NCBI GenBank assembly: GCA_001791645.1
Contig: MGFA01000006.1
Location: 1 to 40,207 of the forward strand
Source: Candidatus Uhrbacteria bacterium RIFOXYB12_FULL_58_10
GTDB taxonomy: Bacteria > Patescibacteriota > Patescibacteriia > UBA9934 > GWF2-40-263
DNA length: 40,207 nucleotides
Direction: 5' to 3'
Part shown: positions 22,817 to 32,029 of the stretch, piece by piece
Numbering within the stretch: the stretch's first letter is position 1
Layout: the number at the start of each line of letters is the position of its first letter
Program-made: the position numbers and the translations under genes
Notes under the pieces: model-generated
What the model was told of the DNA's origin: nothing
What the model saw: only the letters and a program-made list of their open reading frames with translations
The model's database searches: none

Positions 22817-24055
22817 TTAGTTGCAGGTCGATGACATCTTTGGTTTTTCAAAATGCCACGGCTCGCTTTTTAGGTTGCAGAATCCGGCGGTTTTCATGGC
22901 GGAAATGACTGCAGCCTGGCAGGTATTCGCGCGGCACGCGGCAGGATCCGAGAGACAGGCGTCCTGGCTGATACATTGCGACCCGCCCGTTGTTCCCCAG
23001 ATGTCGAGGGCGCGTCCGGTCGTGTGCGGGCAGTTGGCGGCGTTGTTGTCTTTCAGAATACAGGTCGTCGGTTTGTCTGGCTTTCGGTTGCACGTGCTGG
23101 AACCGGGCGGGTTCTGGCAGTTCCTATAGATCAGTTCGCGTTGTTTTTCCACGCTTCGGAAACTCGAGGCAATGGACATACCGTATCCCCATGACGCGAG
23201 CGTTTGTGCCGCGGACTCGATGTCCGCCGTGAGCTCGCTCGGGATTTTCGTTTTTCCCGCTCCACTGATGTTCGTTCCGTCAGGCGTCGAGAAATTCGTC
23301 GCGACCGATCCGTTCGTGATGAAGTCGTCTTCGTATTCTTCCGGGGAAGGGGGAATCACGGTAATTTCCAGATTTTTAAAAACGGTCAGTTCCGGATTGA
23401 CCAGGTAGAGAATCACATATACGAACAGCAAGAGGACGAATCCGGTGATCGCGTTCACAATACGGTTCTTTGCCTTTCCGATTTCCCCGGAAGATGCCCC
23501 GATGACGTACTGCAGTCCGCCGACCATTACCATGACGATGGCAATTGAGATCGCGAATCCGATGAGAAACTTGTACACGCCGGAGATGTACGCCCCAAGA
23601 AAGTTCGATTCGAGCTTTCCGTCGCGATACAAGGTCTTCACGAAGTCGACGCCCGGAATGTCGACGCTCAGCTGCGGGGTCGCGTACGAGGGGGTGTTCG
23701 CCCCGGCCTCGAGGGCTGCTGCCACGGCCTGGTCGGTTTCCGCGAGGCGAGCGGTCGCGTTCGACGCGCTGCATTTGGTCGCGACGCCCTTTCCTTCGCA
23801 CGTATCCTTTCCATCGTGATAGGAGGAGCTGGCATACGCATCTCCATAGGCCAGTTTGCAGTCGGTCGTACAACTGGCCTCGCTATAGCCGGACGAAGTC
23901 GGATAAAATACGTCGCAGTAGCTGCCGTTAAAGTAACAGGCACAAACCGGCGCCTCGTCGTAAAGGTACACGGAACTGTCGCAGGAATCCGCTGCAAAAA
24001 CAATCGAGGGAGCGAGCAGGCAGGCGGAAATGAGCGTGAGAATCCAACGTTTCAT
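22817..24055 (-). CDS. Pilin/VirB2-like membrane protein fused to an M15 D,D-peptidase domain
   Basis: This 412-residue protein has a signal peptide (about 1-22), a cysteine-rich extracytoplasmic segment (about 23-90, nine or more Cys), two transmembrane helices in TrbC/VirB2-like spacing (about 158-183 and 200-220) and a C-terminal M15 peptidase. The peptidase shows 'SSFRSVEKQRE', the zinc motif HTTGRALD and the second zinc/catalytic motif EPWHFE. M15 enzymes (VanY/DacB type) cut D-Ala-D-Ala peptide stems. The fusion would anchor a wall-cutting enzyme to a secretion or pilus subunit. It lies 1 nt from a DsbA-like gene, which fits its many cysteines. Active-site residues are all present. Confidence 0.85.
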   Translation of the reverse strand: MKRWILTLISACLLAPSIVFAADSCDSSVYLYDEAPVCACYFNGSYCDVFYPTSSGYSEASCTTDCKLAYGDAYASSSYHDGKDTCEGKGVATKCSASNATARLAETDQAVAAALEAGANTPSYATPQLSVDIPGVDFVKTLYRDGKLESNFLGAYISGVYKFLIGFAISIAIVMVMVGGLQYVIGASSGEIGKAKNRIVNAITGFVLLLFVYVILYLVNPELTVFKNLEITVIPPSPEEYEDDFITNGSVATNFSTPDGTNISGAGKTKIPSELTADIESAAQTLASWGYGMSIASSFRSVEKQRELIYRNCQNPPGSSTCNRKPDKPTTCILKDNNAANCPHTTGRALDIWGTTGGSQCISQDACLSDPAACRANTCQAAVISAMKTAGFCNLKSEPWHFEKPKMSSTCN

Positions 24056-24056
24056 A

Positions 24057-24707
24057 TCATTTGACCAGTTCCTGTCGAATCAGCCCAGTGAGTTCCTCGA
24101 CCGTGAGCTCGCCGGCATAGGACTCGGAGCCGATGAAAATGGTCGGCGTGGCAAGGATGTTGAGCGCCCGGCCCTCCTCGAAATCCTTGCGGACAATGGC
24201 GAGCGTGTCGTTGGATTCCGCGCAGCGCGAAAAAGCCTGGACATCGAGGTCGACGTCCGAAGCGATCGCGACGATTTCGTCCTCGGTAAGATAGGCTTGT
24301 CTCTCGAACAGCGCGTCGTGGAACTCCCAGAACTTGCCCTGCCTGTCCGCGCAATGCGCCGCAATGGCCGCCTTGGTCGCAAGCGGGTGCGCGTCTTCGT
24401 TTGGCATGTCCTTCCAGACGATCCGAAGGCCGGTCGGGAAGCTTCGCATGACGGTTCGAAGGTTGACGGCCAGGGTTTTGCACGGGTCGCACTGGAAGTC
24501 GCCGAACGTCACGATCTCGACGGCCGCGTCCGAGGGCCCCATCGACGGGTTCACGAACGTCACGGTAGGCACGTCGATGCTCGTTGGCGTTTCGTCCGTC
24601 ATGGCGTCCTGTGGCGGACGAATCGGCTGCAAACGCAGAAAAAAGAAAACCAGGACGATCGCGCTGACCGTTCCGATGGCAAGGAATGTGGTCCAGGGTC
24701 GCGGCAT
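24057..24707 (-). CDS. Membrane-anchored DsbA-like thiol oxidoreductase
   Basis: This 216-residue protein has an N-terminal transmembrane anchor (about residues 7-24) and a DsbA-type thioredoxin fold: 'VTFGDFQCDPCKTL' with active-site C73-D-P-C76, a helical insertion, and the cis-proline loop 'ATPTIFIG' near residue 190. It belongs to the BdbD/DsbA group, which introduces disulfide bonds in exported proteins. No DsbB partner is in view. It is 1 nt upstream of the cysteine-rich pilin-M15 gene, its most likely client. Confidence 0.92.
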   Translation of the reverse strand: MPRPWTTFLAIGTVSAIVLVFFFLRLQPIRPPQDAMTDETPTSIDVPTVTFVNPSMGPSDAAVEIVTFGDFQCDPCKTLAVNLRTVMRSFPTGLRIVWKDMPNEDAHPLATKAAIAAHCADRQGKFWEFHDALFERQAYLTEDEIVAIASDVDLDVQAFSRCAESNDTLAIVRKDFEEGRALNILATPTIFIGSESYAGELTVEELTGLIRQELVK

Positions 24708-24710
24708 AGG

Positions 24711-25928
24711 TTATTTTAATCGCATCATCTGGAGAGTGCCGTCGTTTCCGCTGACAAAGTACAGGGTCGCGCCGTCGTCGCCGATCTGAAGGCTCGACAT
24801 TGAGACGTCTTCCTCCGGAACGGCGACGAGCGTTACCTTGCTGAGGAGAATGTCGACCTTGTAGACCGAGTCAGGGTAGTTCGCAAAAAGGGCACGTTGA
24901 AGGCCCGCGTTATCCGGAAGATTTCTCGGAACCGCGCAATAGGCCACGCTCGCGCTTGTGAACGTGCATTTGTCGGCCCAGGTGTTCAATCCCAATGAAT
25001 GTCGGTTTTCACCCATGGTCGCGGGCGTCGCGTCCACGGCCCAGAGGAGCGGCTTGTTGCTGGAATAGTCGCCGGCCACGGAGTAGAGCAGCCGTTTGCC
25101 GTCCGGCGCCCAGTTGGGGAGGAACCCGAGGCCTTCCACGGTGAGGCCGCGATAGTTTTCGCCATTGAGTCCGATGGGAAGAATCATCTTCCGGTCCAGG
25201 CCTCCGGAAAGCGAGGAAGCGGTGTCGGAGAAGGCGATGATCTGGTCGTTTGGCGACCAGGACACAGTGACTTTGTCGCCGTTTTCGCCGAGCGCCTGGA
25301 ACGCGTCCACGTTGCTTCCGTCGGCGTTGGCCGTGACAAGCCACCGGTTGTTCGGATCCACGGCATTTGACTTTGCCTCAAGCTCGTCCGACACCGGGGA
25401 GAAAAAGAAATCTTCCCAATGCGAAGGAAGCGTGACCTGACGTTCGAGGTTGAAGTCGTAGACGATGTTGGTTCCGTCCGGGAACTCAATGACGGCCTTG
25501 TTCGCATCCTTGTTCCATTCCACGTTTTCCGCGCCCGGGAACGACTCGCTTGAGAGAAGAACGATGTTTCCGTTCGCGTCCACCGTATAAAATTTGCCGT
25601 CGTTCGGATTATAGAAATTTACCGAGGATCCGTTTCCGGAAAGCTCGACGTTCGCGACGTCGCTTTGCGTGATCGCCGTCGTGACCGTGCGTCCCCCCGC
25701 GGCAATGGCGGACGCAGGCGGAAGCTCGCCGGTCGTTGTTTCCGTTGCCGGGCGTTCGCCCGCGATCCCCGATGAGGGGAGTCCGGTTTCCGATCCTTCT
25801 TCTCCGGGGAGGACCGTCGGTTCTGGCGAGGGCGGTTTGAAGAAGGCGTAATAAAGGCCGGCGGCGATACCGAACACCGAGGCAATGAAGCCGACGATGA
25901 TCAGGATGCGTTTTAAGCGTTCGGACAT
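24711..25928 (-). CDS. Membrane-anchored beta-propeller protein
   Basis: This 405-residue protein has a transmembrane anchor (about residues 8-28), a Pro/Gly/Ser/Thr linker (30-75) and repeated beta-strand blades of TolB/WD40-like type ('SWSPNDQIIAFSDT', 'LPNWAPDGKRLLYSV', 'DDGATLYFVSGNDG'). Such propellers bind proteins or sugars outside the membrane. The cysteines near residues 337-347 could form a disulfide. It is 3 nt from the DsbA-like gene and 15 nt from the upstream membrane protein. The specific role is unknown. Confidence 0.8.
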   Translation of the reverse strand: MSERLKRILIIVGFIASVFGIAAGLYYAFFKPPSPEPTVLPGEEGSETGLPSSGIAGERPATETTTGELPPASAIAAGGRTVTTAITQSDVANVELSGNGSSVNFYNPNDGKFYTVDANGNIVLLSSESFPGAENVEWNKDANKAVIEFPDGTNIVYDFNLERQVTLPSHWEDFFFSPVSDELEAKSNAVDPNNRWLVTANADGSNVDAFQALGENGDKVTVSWSPNDQIIAFSDTASSLSGGLDRKMILPIGLNGENYRGLTVEGLGFLPNWAPDGKRLLYSVAGDYSSNKPLLWAVDATPATMGENRHSLGLNTWADKCTFTSASVAYCAVPRNLPDNAGLQRALFANYPDSVYKVDILLSKVTLVAVPEEDVSMSSLQIGDDGATLYFVSGNDGTLQMMRLK

Positions 25929-25943
25929 AGGATGGATAAGGAT

Positions 25944-26675
25944 CTAAATGCCGATGATGGATGTCATGAACGGGAAGATCTCGCCGAGACCGCTCAGCGC
26001 GGCCGCCGGGTCGCTAATTGTGTACACGAGCAGGAAAATCATCGTTCCCCAGATGACGGTGGCGAATACGAGCAGAATGACGTACATGATCCAGGCGATC
26101 CAAAGCGGCGGGTTCGGGAGCGGGATATCCATTTCCGTGCCGGGGGGGAAAAATGATTTCCAGCTCAGCTTCGGGGTGAGCGGGGTAGAATTTCCCGTGT
26201 AGTCGTTGTATACCTCGAGTCCCCAAATGGCGGCGATCGGCCAGTAAACCAATGGGAGCGTGAGACAGGTCGTGAGGCCGAAGCATCCGATGTCGAAGGA
26301 GATGACCTCCGGAAGGATTTCGACGAGCATGTAATGATTCGCCTTGTCGAGCTGCTTTTGCAGCTGCGCTCGAGGGTCCATCTGCTCCTCCGCGGATCCG
26401 CCCGCGCCTTGTGCAAGCGACGAAGAAGCCTGGTTGCGCGCGAGCATTTCCCGCATCCTGTCCGTGCTTGGAATTTCGCCGCCTTCGTCGACGTAGCCCA
26501 TCCCCTGCGCGTCTTCTTTTTTCGCGTAGCTCATTGGCTTTGTCGAAATTCCAGCATTCGCCATCCGATTTTGAACATAGGCTTCTGTATGAGCCTTGTT
26601 CAATTCTCTTCGTCGCTCTTTCTCCTCATGGCTTAGGTCGGCGCCACGATTACTTTGTGTTCCTTCGTCTGGCAT
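25944..26675 (-). CDS. Membrane protein with long soluble N-terminus
   Basis: This 243-residue protein has a charged, probably disordered N-terminal half (1-105) and hydrophobic segments at about residues 120-150 and 190-225, the second perhaps a long hairpin. The motif 'VEILPEVISFDIGCFGLTTC' precedes the first. I do not recognise the family. It overlaps the clpC-like gene by 26 nt and is followed after 15 nt by the propeller gene, so it is translationally linked to the operon and is perhaps a platform for the envelope complex. Confidence 0.75.
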   Translation of the reverse strand: MPDEGTQSNRGADLSHEEKERRRELNKAHTEAYVQNRMANAGISTKPMSYAKKEDAQGMGYVDEGGEIPSTDRMREMLARNQASSSLAQGAGGSAEEQMDPRAQLQKQLDKANHYMLVEILPEVISFDIGCFGLTTCLTLPLVYWPIAAIWGLEVYNDYTGNSTPLTPKLSWKSFFPPGTEMDIPLPNPPLWIAWIMYVILLVFATVIWGTMIFLLVYTISDPAAALSGLGEIFPFMTSIIGI

Positions 26676-29139
26676 ATTTTACATCAAGACCGTCTTTTGT
26701 GACACAGATTTGAAGGGCCAGGGATGGGTCCTCGGCAATGAGGTCCGCGATCTTGTCCTCGACGCGCGTCTGGATGTGGCGCCGGATGTCGCGCGCGCCG
26801 AGCTTGGTTTCCACGGCGTCCGCAATAGCCTTTGCCGTGGCGGCATGCGCGGAAAGCCGGATGCCGCGTTCGCGAAGGCGCTCGATGAGCTCCGTGAGCT
26901 GTTTTTCGGCGATGGCGGCGAGCGATGCGCGGTCGAGCGGGCGGAACAGGCTCGTGAGATCCACGCGGTTCAGGAGTTCCGGGCGGAAGCGCGCTTCAAG
27001 TTCCTTGCGGACGTCCGCGGAAAGCGCGCCCGCGCGTTCCTCGTCGCCGCTCATGAACCCGATGCCCCCGGACTCGAAGCGTTCGAGCCCGACGTTCGAG
27101 GTCAGCACCACGATGGTATTGCGGAAGCTGACCTTGCGGCCGGTCGCGTCCGTGAGCTCTCCTTCCTCCATGATTTGGAGCAGAAGATTTTGGACGTCCT
27201 TGTGCGCCTTTTCGAGCTCGTCGAACAGGACGACGCTGTAAGGCCTCGCCTTCACGCGGTCGGAGAGGGTCGATCCTTCGCGGTAGCCCACGTAGCCGGC
27301 CGGAGCGCCGATGAGCTTCGAGGAGGTGAAGCCTTCCGCGTACTCCGACATGTCGAGACGGATGAGCGCGTTCGCGTCATGAAAAAACGTTTCCGCGATG
27401 CCGCGGGCAAGCTCGGTCTTTCCAACGCCCGACGGGCCGAGGAACAACATGGACGCGAGCGGCCGGTGGGGAAGCGACAGGCCGGTTTTGGCGCGACGCA
27501 GCGCTGCCGCGACCGAAGTGACCGCCTCATGCTGGCCGATGACTCGGCTCGACAGGCGCTCGTGGATCGTGGCGAGATCGCGCTGACCCTCGGCAAGCAG
27601 GTCCTCGAGCGGAATGCGCATGGTGCGCGAAACCACTCGCGCCACGTCGCGGTCGCTGATGATGGTGGGGGCCACGACCGGTTCGGTTTCCGCGAGGCCT
27701 TGCAGCGCTTCCCGAAGTTTTGCCTCTTCTTTTTTCAATTCGACGGCCCTTTGGAACTGTTCTTCCGCGACGGCCAGCCGTTTTTCGGCCTGTACCTCGG
27801 CAAGTCGGCGCGCGAGCAATCGGCGCTGTTCGGCCGGCTCGGATTCGCGGCGATGTACGCGCGCGGCCGCTGCCGCCTCGTCCACGAGATCAAGCGCCTT
27901 GTCCGGCAGGCGCTTGTCCGTGAGATAGCGTACGGACAGCTTCACGGCCGCGTCCATGGCCGCCGGAGAGAAACGTACGTTGTGGAACGCCTCGTATTGG
28001 CTCGCGACGCCGCGCAAAATCTCCATGGCTCGCTCGGGCGTTGGTTCCTCGACCGTGACCGTTTGGAAACGCCGCTCGAGCGCGGAATCGGTCTCAATGT
28101 GTTTTTTGTACTCCGTTGGCGTGGTGGCGCCGATGCATCGGATGTCGCCTCTGGCGAGCGCCGGCTTCAGCATGTTGGCCGCGTCCATGGATCCTCCGGC
28201 CGAACCGGCTCCGACGATTTGGTGCACTTCGTCGATGAACAGCACGATGTTGCCGCACTTCTTCACTTCTTCGACGATCTGCTTGAGGCGCGCCTCGAAT
28301 TCGCCGCGATACATGGTGCCCGCGACCACGAGTCCTAGATCGATGGCGATCACGCGCTTGTCCGCGAGCGCGGCCGGAACGCGTCCCTCGAGCATGTGCT
28401 TGGCAAGGCCCTCGACGATCGCGGTCTTGCCCACGCCTGGTTCGCCGAGGAGCAGGGGATTGTTTTTCGTGCGCCGGGCAAGAATTTGCATGACGCGGTC
28501 GATTTCTTCCTCGCGCCCGATGACCGGATCCACGTTTGCCTGCACGGCCTTGCTGGTCAGGTCGCGGCCAAAATAGTCGAGCGCGGGCGTTTTGACCTCG
28601 TCGTCTTCCGGTTCCTTTGCCGCCGGTTCCTTTGTGACCGCCTCCGTAGACGACGCGGGGATGCTCTCCGCGAGTTCCGGGAACTTGGCGGCTGATTTGA
28701 GAACCATTGTGATTTCATTGCGCATGCGTGCCAGGTCGACCTGTTCGCGCATGAAGAACGATTCGATTTTCGGATCCGAGATTTGAAGCAGTCCCGAGAG
28801 AAGGTGCTCGGTGCCGACGTAGCGGTGCTCATGGACGTTCGCGGTGAGCACGGCCTTTTCTACGGCGCGCTTTGCTTCTTCGGAAAGAAATGGCGATCCG
28901 GACATCTTCGCGCTTTTTCCGCGTCCCCGTGCGTTCGTCACGAGCGTGCGCAGCCGTTCCGTCTTCAGGTCGGCCTTTTGAATGATCTCCGCGCCGACAG
29001 ATCCCTTTTCCGTGCCAAGCGCCCAGAGCAGATGCTCCGGTTCGACCAACTCGCGGCCATTTTCAACGACAAATACAAGCGCGCGCGTCAGCACGTTTTT
29101 CAAATGCGCGGAAAATTTTTCAATGATGTCCTGGCTCAT
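26650..29139 (-). CDS. clpC: ClpC/ClpA-type AAA+ unfoldase
   Basis: This 829-residue protein has the Clp N-domain repeats (about 1-145), AAA domain 1 with Walker A GEPGVGKT near residue 230 and 'VLFIDEVHQIVGAG', a short coiled middle segment (about 410-470), and AAA domain 2 with Walker A GPSGVGKT near 569. The short middle region excludes ClpB. Such unfoldases feed substrates to ClpP, but no clpP is in view and an IGF/IGL-type ClpP loop is not obvious to me. It overlaps htpX by 4 nt. Linkage with secretion-type genes suggests envelope quality control. Confidence 0.92.
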   Translation of the reverse strand: MSQDIIEKFSAHLKNVLTRALVFVVENGRELVEPEHLLWALGTEKGSVGAEIIQKADLKTERLRTLVTNARGRGKSAKMSGSPFLSEEAKRAVEKAVLTANVHEHRYVGTEHLLSGLLQISDPKIESFFMREQVDLARMRNEITMVLKSAAKFPELAESIPASSTEAVTKEPAAKEPEDDEVKTPALDYFGRDLTSKAVQANVDPVIGREEEIDRVMQILARRTKNNPLLLGEPGVGKTAIVEGLAKHMLEGRVPAALADKRVIAIDLGLVVAGTMYRGEFEARLKQIVEEVKKCGNIVLFIDEVHQIVGAGSAGGSMDAANMLKPALARGDIRCIGATTPTEYKKHIETDSALERRFQTVTVEEPTPERAMEILRGVASQYEAFHNVRFSPAAMDAAVKLSVRYLTDKRLPDKALDLVDEAAAAARVHRRESEPAEQRRLLARRLAEVQAEKRLAVAEEQFQRAVELKKEEAKLREALQGLAETEPVVAPTIISDRDVARVVSRTMRIPLEDLLAEGQRDLATIHERLSSRVIGQHEAVTSVAAALRRAKTGLSLPHRPLASMLFLGPSGVGKTELARGIAETFFHDANALIRLDMSEYAEGFTSSKLIGAPAGYVGYREGSTLSDRVKARPYSVVLFDELEKAHKDVQNLLLQIMEEGELTDATGRKVSFRNTIVVLTSNVGLERFESGGIGFMSGDEERAGALSADVRKELEARFRPELLNRVDLTSLFRPLDRASLAAIAEKQLTELIERLRERGIRLSAHAATAKAIADAVETKLGARDIRRHIQTRVEDKIADLIAEDPSLALQICVTKDGLDVKYARRRNTK

Positions 29140-30020
29140 ACGCCCATCGTTCTTAATCGCTTGATGCGTTCTTCGATCGGCGGGTGCGTCGAGAATAACC
29201 GTTCGAATTTTTTCGTGACGTGCGGGTCAAAGGGATTCGCGAGGAACAGGTGCGCGGTCGCGTGGTTGGGCCGTTGGAGCGGTCGGTCCTCGCGCGCGAT
29301 TTTTTCAAGCGCCGCGGCGAGGCCGTTGGGAAAGCGCGTCATGAGCGCGCCGGAGGCGTCCGCGAGATATTCGCGTTGCCGTGACACGGCGAGCTTGATC
29401 AGTTCCGCGAGAAACGGGGAAAGAATGGCAAGGACGATGCCCACGAGGAGCAGGATGAGCCCGGCCTGTCCGTTGTCGCGTCCGTTGCGTCGGAACATGC
29501 CGCGCAAGAGGAAGTCCGAAAGCAGCATGACCGTGCCTACCAGTACCACGACGATGGTCATGATGCGAATGTCATAATTCTTGATGTGGGAAAGCTCGTG
29601 CGCGATGACGCCCTCGAGTTCCGGTTTCGTGAGGCGTTCGGCCAATCCCGTGGTGACGGCGACGGACGCGTGTTCCGGGTCGCGTCCGGTCGCGAACGCG
29701 TTGAGCGACGGGTCGTTGATCACGTAGAGCGCGGGCATGGGGAGCCCCGAGGAGATCACGAGGTTCTCGACGAGATTCCAAAGCTCGGGCGCGTCGCGCT
29801 TTTCGACGCGTTTCGCCCCCGAGGCCGCGAGAGAGACGGCGTCTCCCTTGTAGTAGCCGACCAGGTTCATGGCCGTGGCGACGACGACCGCCAGGATGAT
29901 GCCGGCCGATCCGCTGCCCGCCTGCTCGCCGAACGCCCATCCGAGCACAACGATGAGCGCCGTGAAGACCGCGATGAGCAGGACGGTCCTCCGTTTGTTT
30001 GCCGCGATCTGGTCGTACAT
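29136..30020 (-). CDS. htpX: HtpX-like M48 membrane metalloprotease
   Basis: This 294-residue protein has two N-terminal transmembrane helices (about 14-30 and 35-54), the zinc-binding HELSH motif near residue 141 ('GVIAHELSHIKNYD'), two more helices (about 157-172 and 188-210) and the downstream zinc ligand segment 'EYLADASGALMT'. HtpX cleaves misfolded membrane proteins on the cytoplasmic side. It follows lemA by 13 nt and overlaps the clpC-like gene by ATGA. The lemA-htpX pair is common in bacteria. Confidence 0.95.
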   Translation of the reverse strand: MYDQIAANKRRTVLLIAVFTALIVVLGWAFGEQAGSGSAGIILAVVVATAMNLVGYYKGDAVSLAASGAKRVEKRDAPELWNLVENLVISSGLPMPALYVINDPSLNAFATGRDPEHASVAVTTGLAERLTKPELEGVIAHELSHIKNYDIRIMTIVVVLVGTVMLLSDFLLRGMFRRNGRDNGQAGLILLLVGIVLAILSPFLAELIKLAVSRQREYLADASGALMTRFPNGLAAALEKIAREDRPLQRPNHATAHLFLANPFDPHVTKKFERLFSTHPPIEERIKRLRTMGV

Positions 30021-30033
30021 GTAGTTGGGTCTC

Positions 30034-30588
30034 TTAGAACTTCACGGCGACCGGCTCGGCGACGATGTCCGGAGCGTCGAAGAAGTCGCGCTTCGTAAAG
30101 CCGAGCATGCCCGCGACCACGTTGTTCGGGAAGGTTTGCACGCTGGTGTTGAGGTCACGCACGTTGCCGTTGTAGAAGCGGCGCGCGGCCTGGATCTTGT
30201 CTTCGGCGTCGGAGAGTTCGGTTTGCAGGTGCATGAAGTTGCCAGCGGCCTGGAGCGACGGGTATGCTTCCGCTACCGCGAACAACGACTTGAGGGACTG
30301 CGACAGCATGTTCTCGGCCTCCGCATGCTCGGCCGGCGATTTCGCGCCCATGGCCGCGGAACGGGCCTCCGTCACTTTCGTGAACACGTTTTCCTCATGC
30401 TTGGCGTATGCCTTTACCGTTTCGACGATGTTCGGGATGAGGTCGTAGCGGCGCTTCATCTGAACCTCGATGTCGGACCATGCCTCGTCAACGCGGTTGC
30501 GCGCATGGACCAGGGAGTTAAACGTAAGTGCCAGCCACCCGCCCAGCGCGACGACGGCTCCGAGAATGATCCAGATGATCGGTTCCAT
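30034..30588 (-). CDS. lemA: LemA family protein
   Basis: This 184-residue protein has an N-terminal transmembrane helix (about 4-24) and the LemA signatures 'LVHARNRVDEAWSDIEVQMK' and 'RYDLIPNIVETVKAYAKHE', followed by 'FYNGNVRDLNT' and 'FPNNVVAGMLGF'. LemA proteins are membrane-associated helical bundles whose function is not settled. ATG 30588 is the family start and puts an overlapping divergent promoter 22 nt upstream. It is the first gene of the eight-gene operon ending with radA. Confidence 0.95.
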   Translation of the reverse strand: MEPIIWIILGAVVALGGWLALTFNSLVHARNRVDEAWSDIEVQMKRRYDLIPNIVETVKAYAKHEENVFTKVTEARSAAMGAKSPAEHAEAENMLSQSLKSLFAVAEAYPSLQAAGNFMHLQTELSDAEDKIQAARRFYNGNVRDLNTSVQTFPNNVVAGMLGFTKRDFFDAPDIVAEPVAVKF

Positions 30589-30590
30589 AT

Positions 30591-30638
30591 GTGACGTTTT
30601 AAGCCAAGTTATATACAATGGACAGTACGCGAAATCAA
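30591..30638. promoter_or_regulatory. Overlapping divergent promoters for lemA operon and phosphomannomutase
   Basis: Plus strand: GTGACG (30591-30596), 17 nt, TACAAT (30614-30619). Minus strand: TTGATT (30638-30633), 17 nt, TATATA (30615-30610). The two -10 boxes overlap, so the promoters should compete. Confidence 0.55.
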
Positions 30639-30658
30639 GGCGAAGGTCAAGCAAAAAT

Positions 30659-32029
30659 ATGAATATTCCAAGGCACATTTTTAAGACATATGACATCCGC
30701 GGGCTGATCGGCGAGGAGGTAACCGTACCGCTTGCCGCGCGTGTCGGACGCGGGTTCGTGACTCTGATTCAAAACGAGCATCCCGGAATCGCCCTGAAGA
30801 TCGCGGTGGGACGCGACATGCGCGAAAGCTCGGCGGAGCTTCAAGAGGCGCTCATGTCGGCCATGATCGAGGCCGGCGCGGACGTGCTCGACGTCGGGCT
30901 CGTGTCCACGCCCGCTTTTTATTTTTCCGTGGGCCACACGCGCGCCCATGCCGGCGTGATGATTTCCGCGTCTCACAATCCGGCCGCGTACAACGGATTC
31001 AAGCTCACGCGCGCGAACGCGGTTCCGGTGTCCGGGTATTCGGGCATTCAGGAGGTCGCGGACATCATCGAGTCGGAATCCTTCGCGGTTCCGTCGCGCG
31101 TCGGAACACGCACGGTCGTGTCAAACGTTCCGTCGCTCGCGGCGGAGCATGAGCTCGCGTTCGTCGGGAACGACCCGGTGCGGAAGATGCGGGTGGTCGC
31201 GGACCCGGGCAACGGCATGGGCGCGCAGTATCTCGACGAGTTGTTTAAGCGCGTTCCGCTCGACGTGACGCGGATGTATTGGGAGTTCGACGGAAATTTT
31301 CCGAATCATGAGGCCGATCCTCTCAAGGAGGAGAATACGCGCGATTTGAGACGCCAGGTGCTCGCGCACGGCGCGGACATCGGCATCGCCACCGACGGCG
31401 ACGGCGACCGTATCTTCTTCGTGGACGACAAGGGCGACGTTGTCGAGCCGTCCATTGTGCGCGGACTCATCGCGCAGGTCATGCTGCGGAGACATCCGGG
31501 CGCGCGGGTGTGCTATGACATCCGGCCCGGGAAGATCACGGAGGACATGATTCGCGAGGCTGGCGGCGAGCCGTGCATCACGCGCGTGGGCCACTCGCTT
31601 ATCAAGGAGCAGATGATCAGGGAGGAAGCGATTTTCGCCGGGGAGTCGTCCGGGCACTTTTTCTATGCGTTTCCGAACGGGTGCTACGAGGGGCCCGTCG
31701 CGGTCGCGTCGATGATGCTGCAGGAGATGACGCGCCTTGGCAAATCCCTTTCCGACATCGTTGCCCCGTTGCGCCGGTATGCGCATTCGGGCGAGATTAA
31801 CTTCCAGGTGAGCGACAAAGCCGGGGTTCTCGCGGCGATCAAGCAGGCATTTTCGGAAGGAACGCTGCTTGAAATCGACGGCGTGACGATCACGTATCCC
31901 GACTTCTGGTTTAACGTCCGGGCGTCGAACACCGAGTCGCTGATTCGCCTGACCGTCGAGGCGATCGACCGCGCGGCCATGGAATCGCGCCGCGACGAGA
32001 TCACGGCGATTATCAAACAATTCGTATGA
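30659..32029 (+). CDS. manB: Phosphomannomutase/phosphoglucomutase
   Basis: This 456-residue alpha-D-phosphohexomutase has all four active-site loops: the phosphoserine loop 'ISASHNP' (near residue 103), the metal loop 'TDGDGDR' (near 246), the sugar-binding loop 'GESSGH' (near 327) and the C-terminal phosphate loop 'VRASNTE' (near 420). It interconverts hexose 1- and 6-phosphates for surface polysaccharide or nucleotide-sugar synthesis. ATG 30659 opens with the family's 'FKTYDIRG'. The stop overlaps tyrS by ATGA. Whether mannose or glucose is preferred cannot be read from the sequence. Confidence 0.95.
   Translation: MNIPRHIFKTYDIRGLIGEEVTVPLAARVGRGFVTLIQNEHPGIALKIAVGRDMRESSAELQEALMSAMIEAGADVLDVGLVSTPAFYFSVGHTRAHAGVMISASHNPAAYNGFKLTRANAVPVSGYSGIQEVADIIESESFAVPSRVGTRTVVSNVPSLAAEHELAFVGNDPVRKMRVVADPGNGMGAQYLDELFKRVPLDVTRMYWEFDGNFPNHEADPLKEENTRDLRRQVLAHGADIGIATDGDGDRIFFVDDKGDVVEPSIVRGLIAQVMLRRHPGARVCYDIRPGKITEDMIREAGGEPCITRVGHSLIKEQMIREEAIFAGESSGHFFYAFPNGCYEGPVAVASMMLQEMTRLGKSLSDIVAPLRRYAHSGEINFQVSDKAGVLAAIKQAFSEGTLLEIDGVTITYPDFWFNVRASNTESLIRLTVEAIDRAAMESRRDEITAIIKQFV

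Noticed and set aside
26596-28338. Open frame of 580 codons on the + strand
   Set aside because: Antisense to the clpC-like gene, which has complete AAA motifs; the product is low-complexity Arg/Ala/Glu-rich.
30470-30658. N-terminal extension of the phosphomannomutase
   Set aside because: It would run antisense through lemA; the family begins with FKTYDIRG just after the ATG at 30659, and the promoter lies between.
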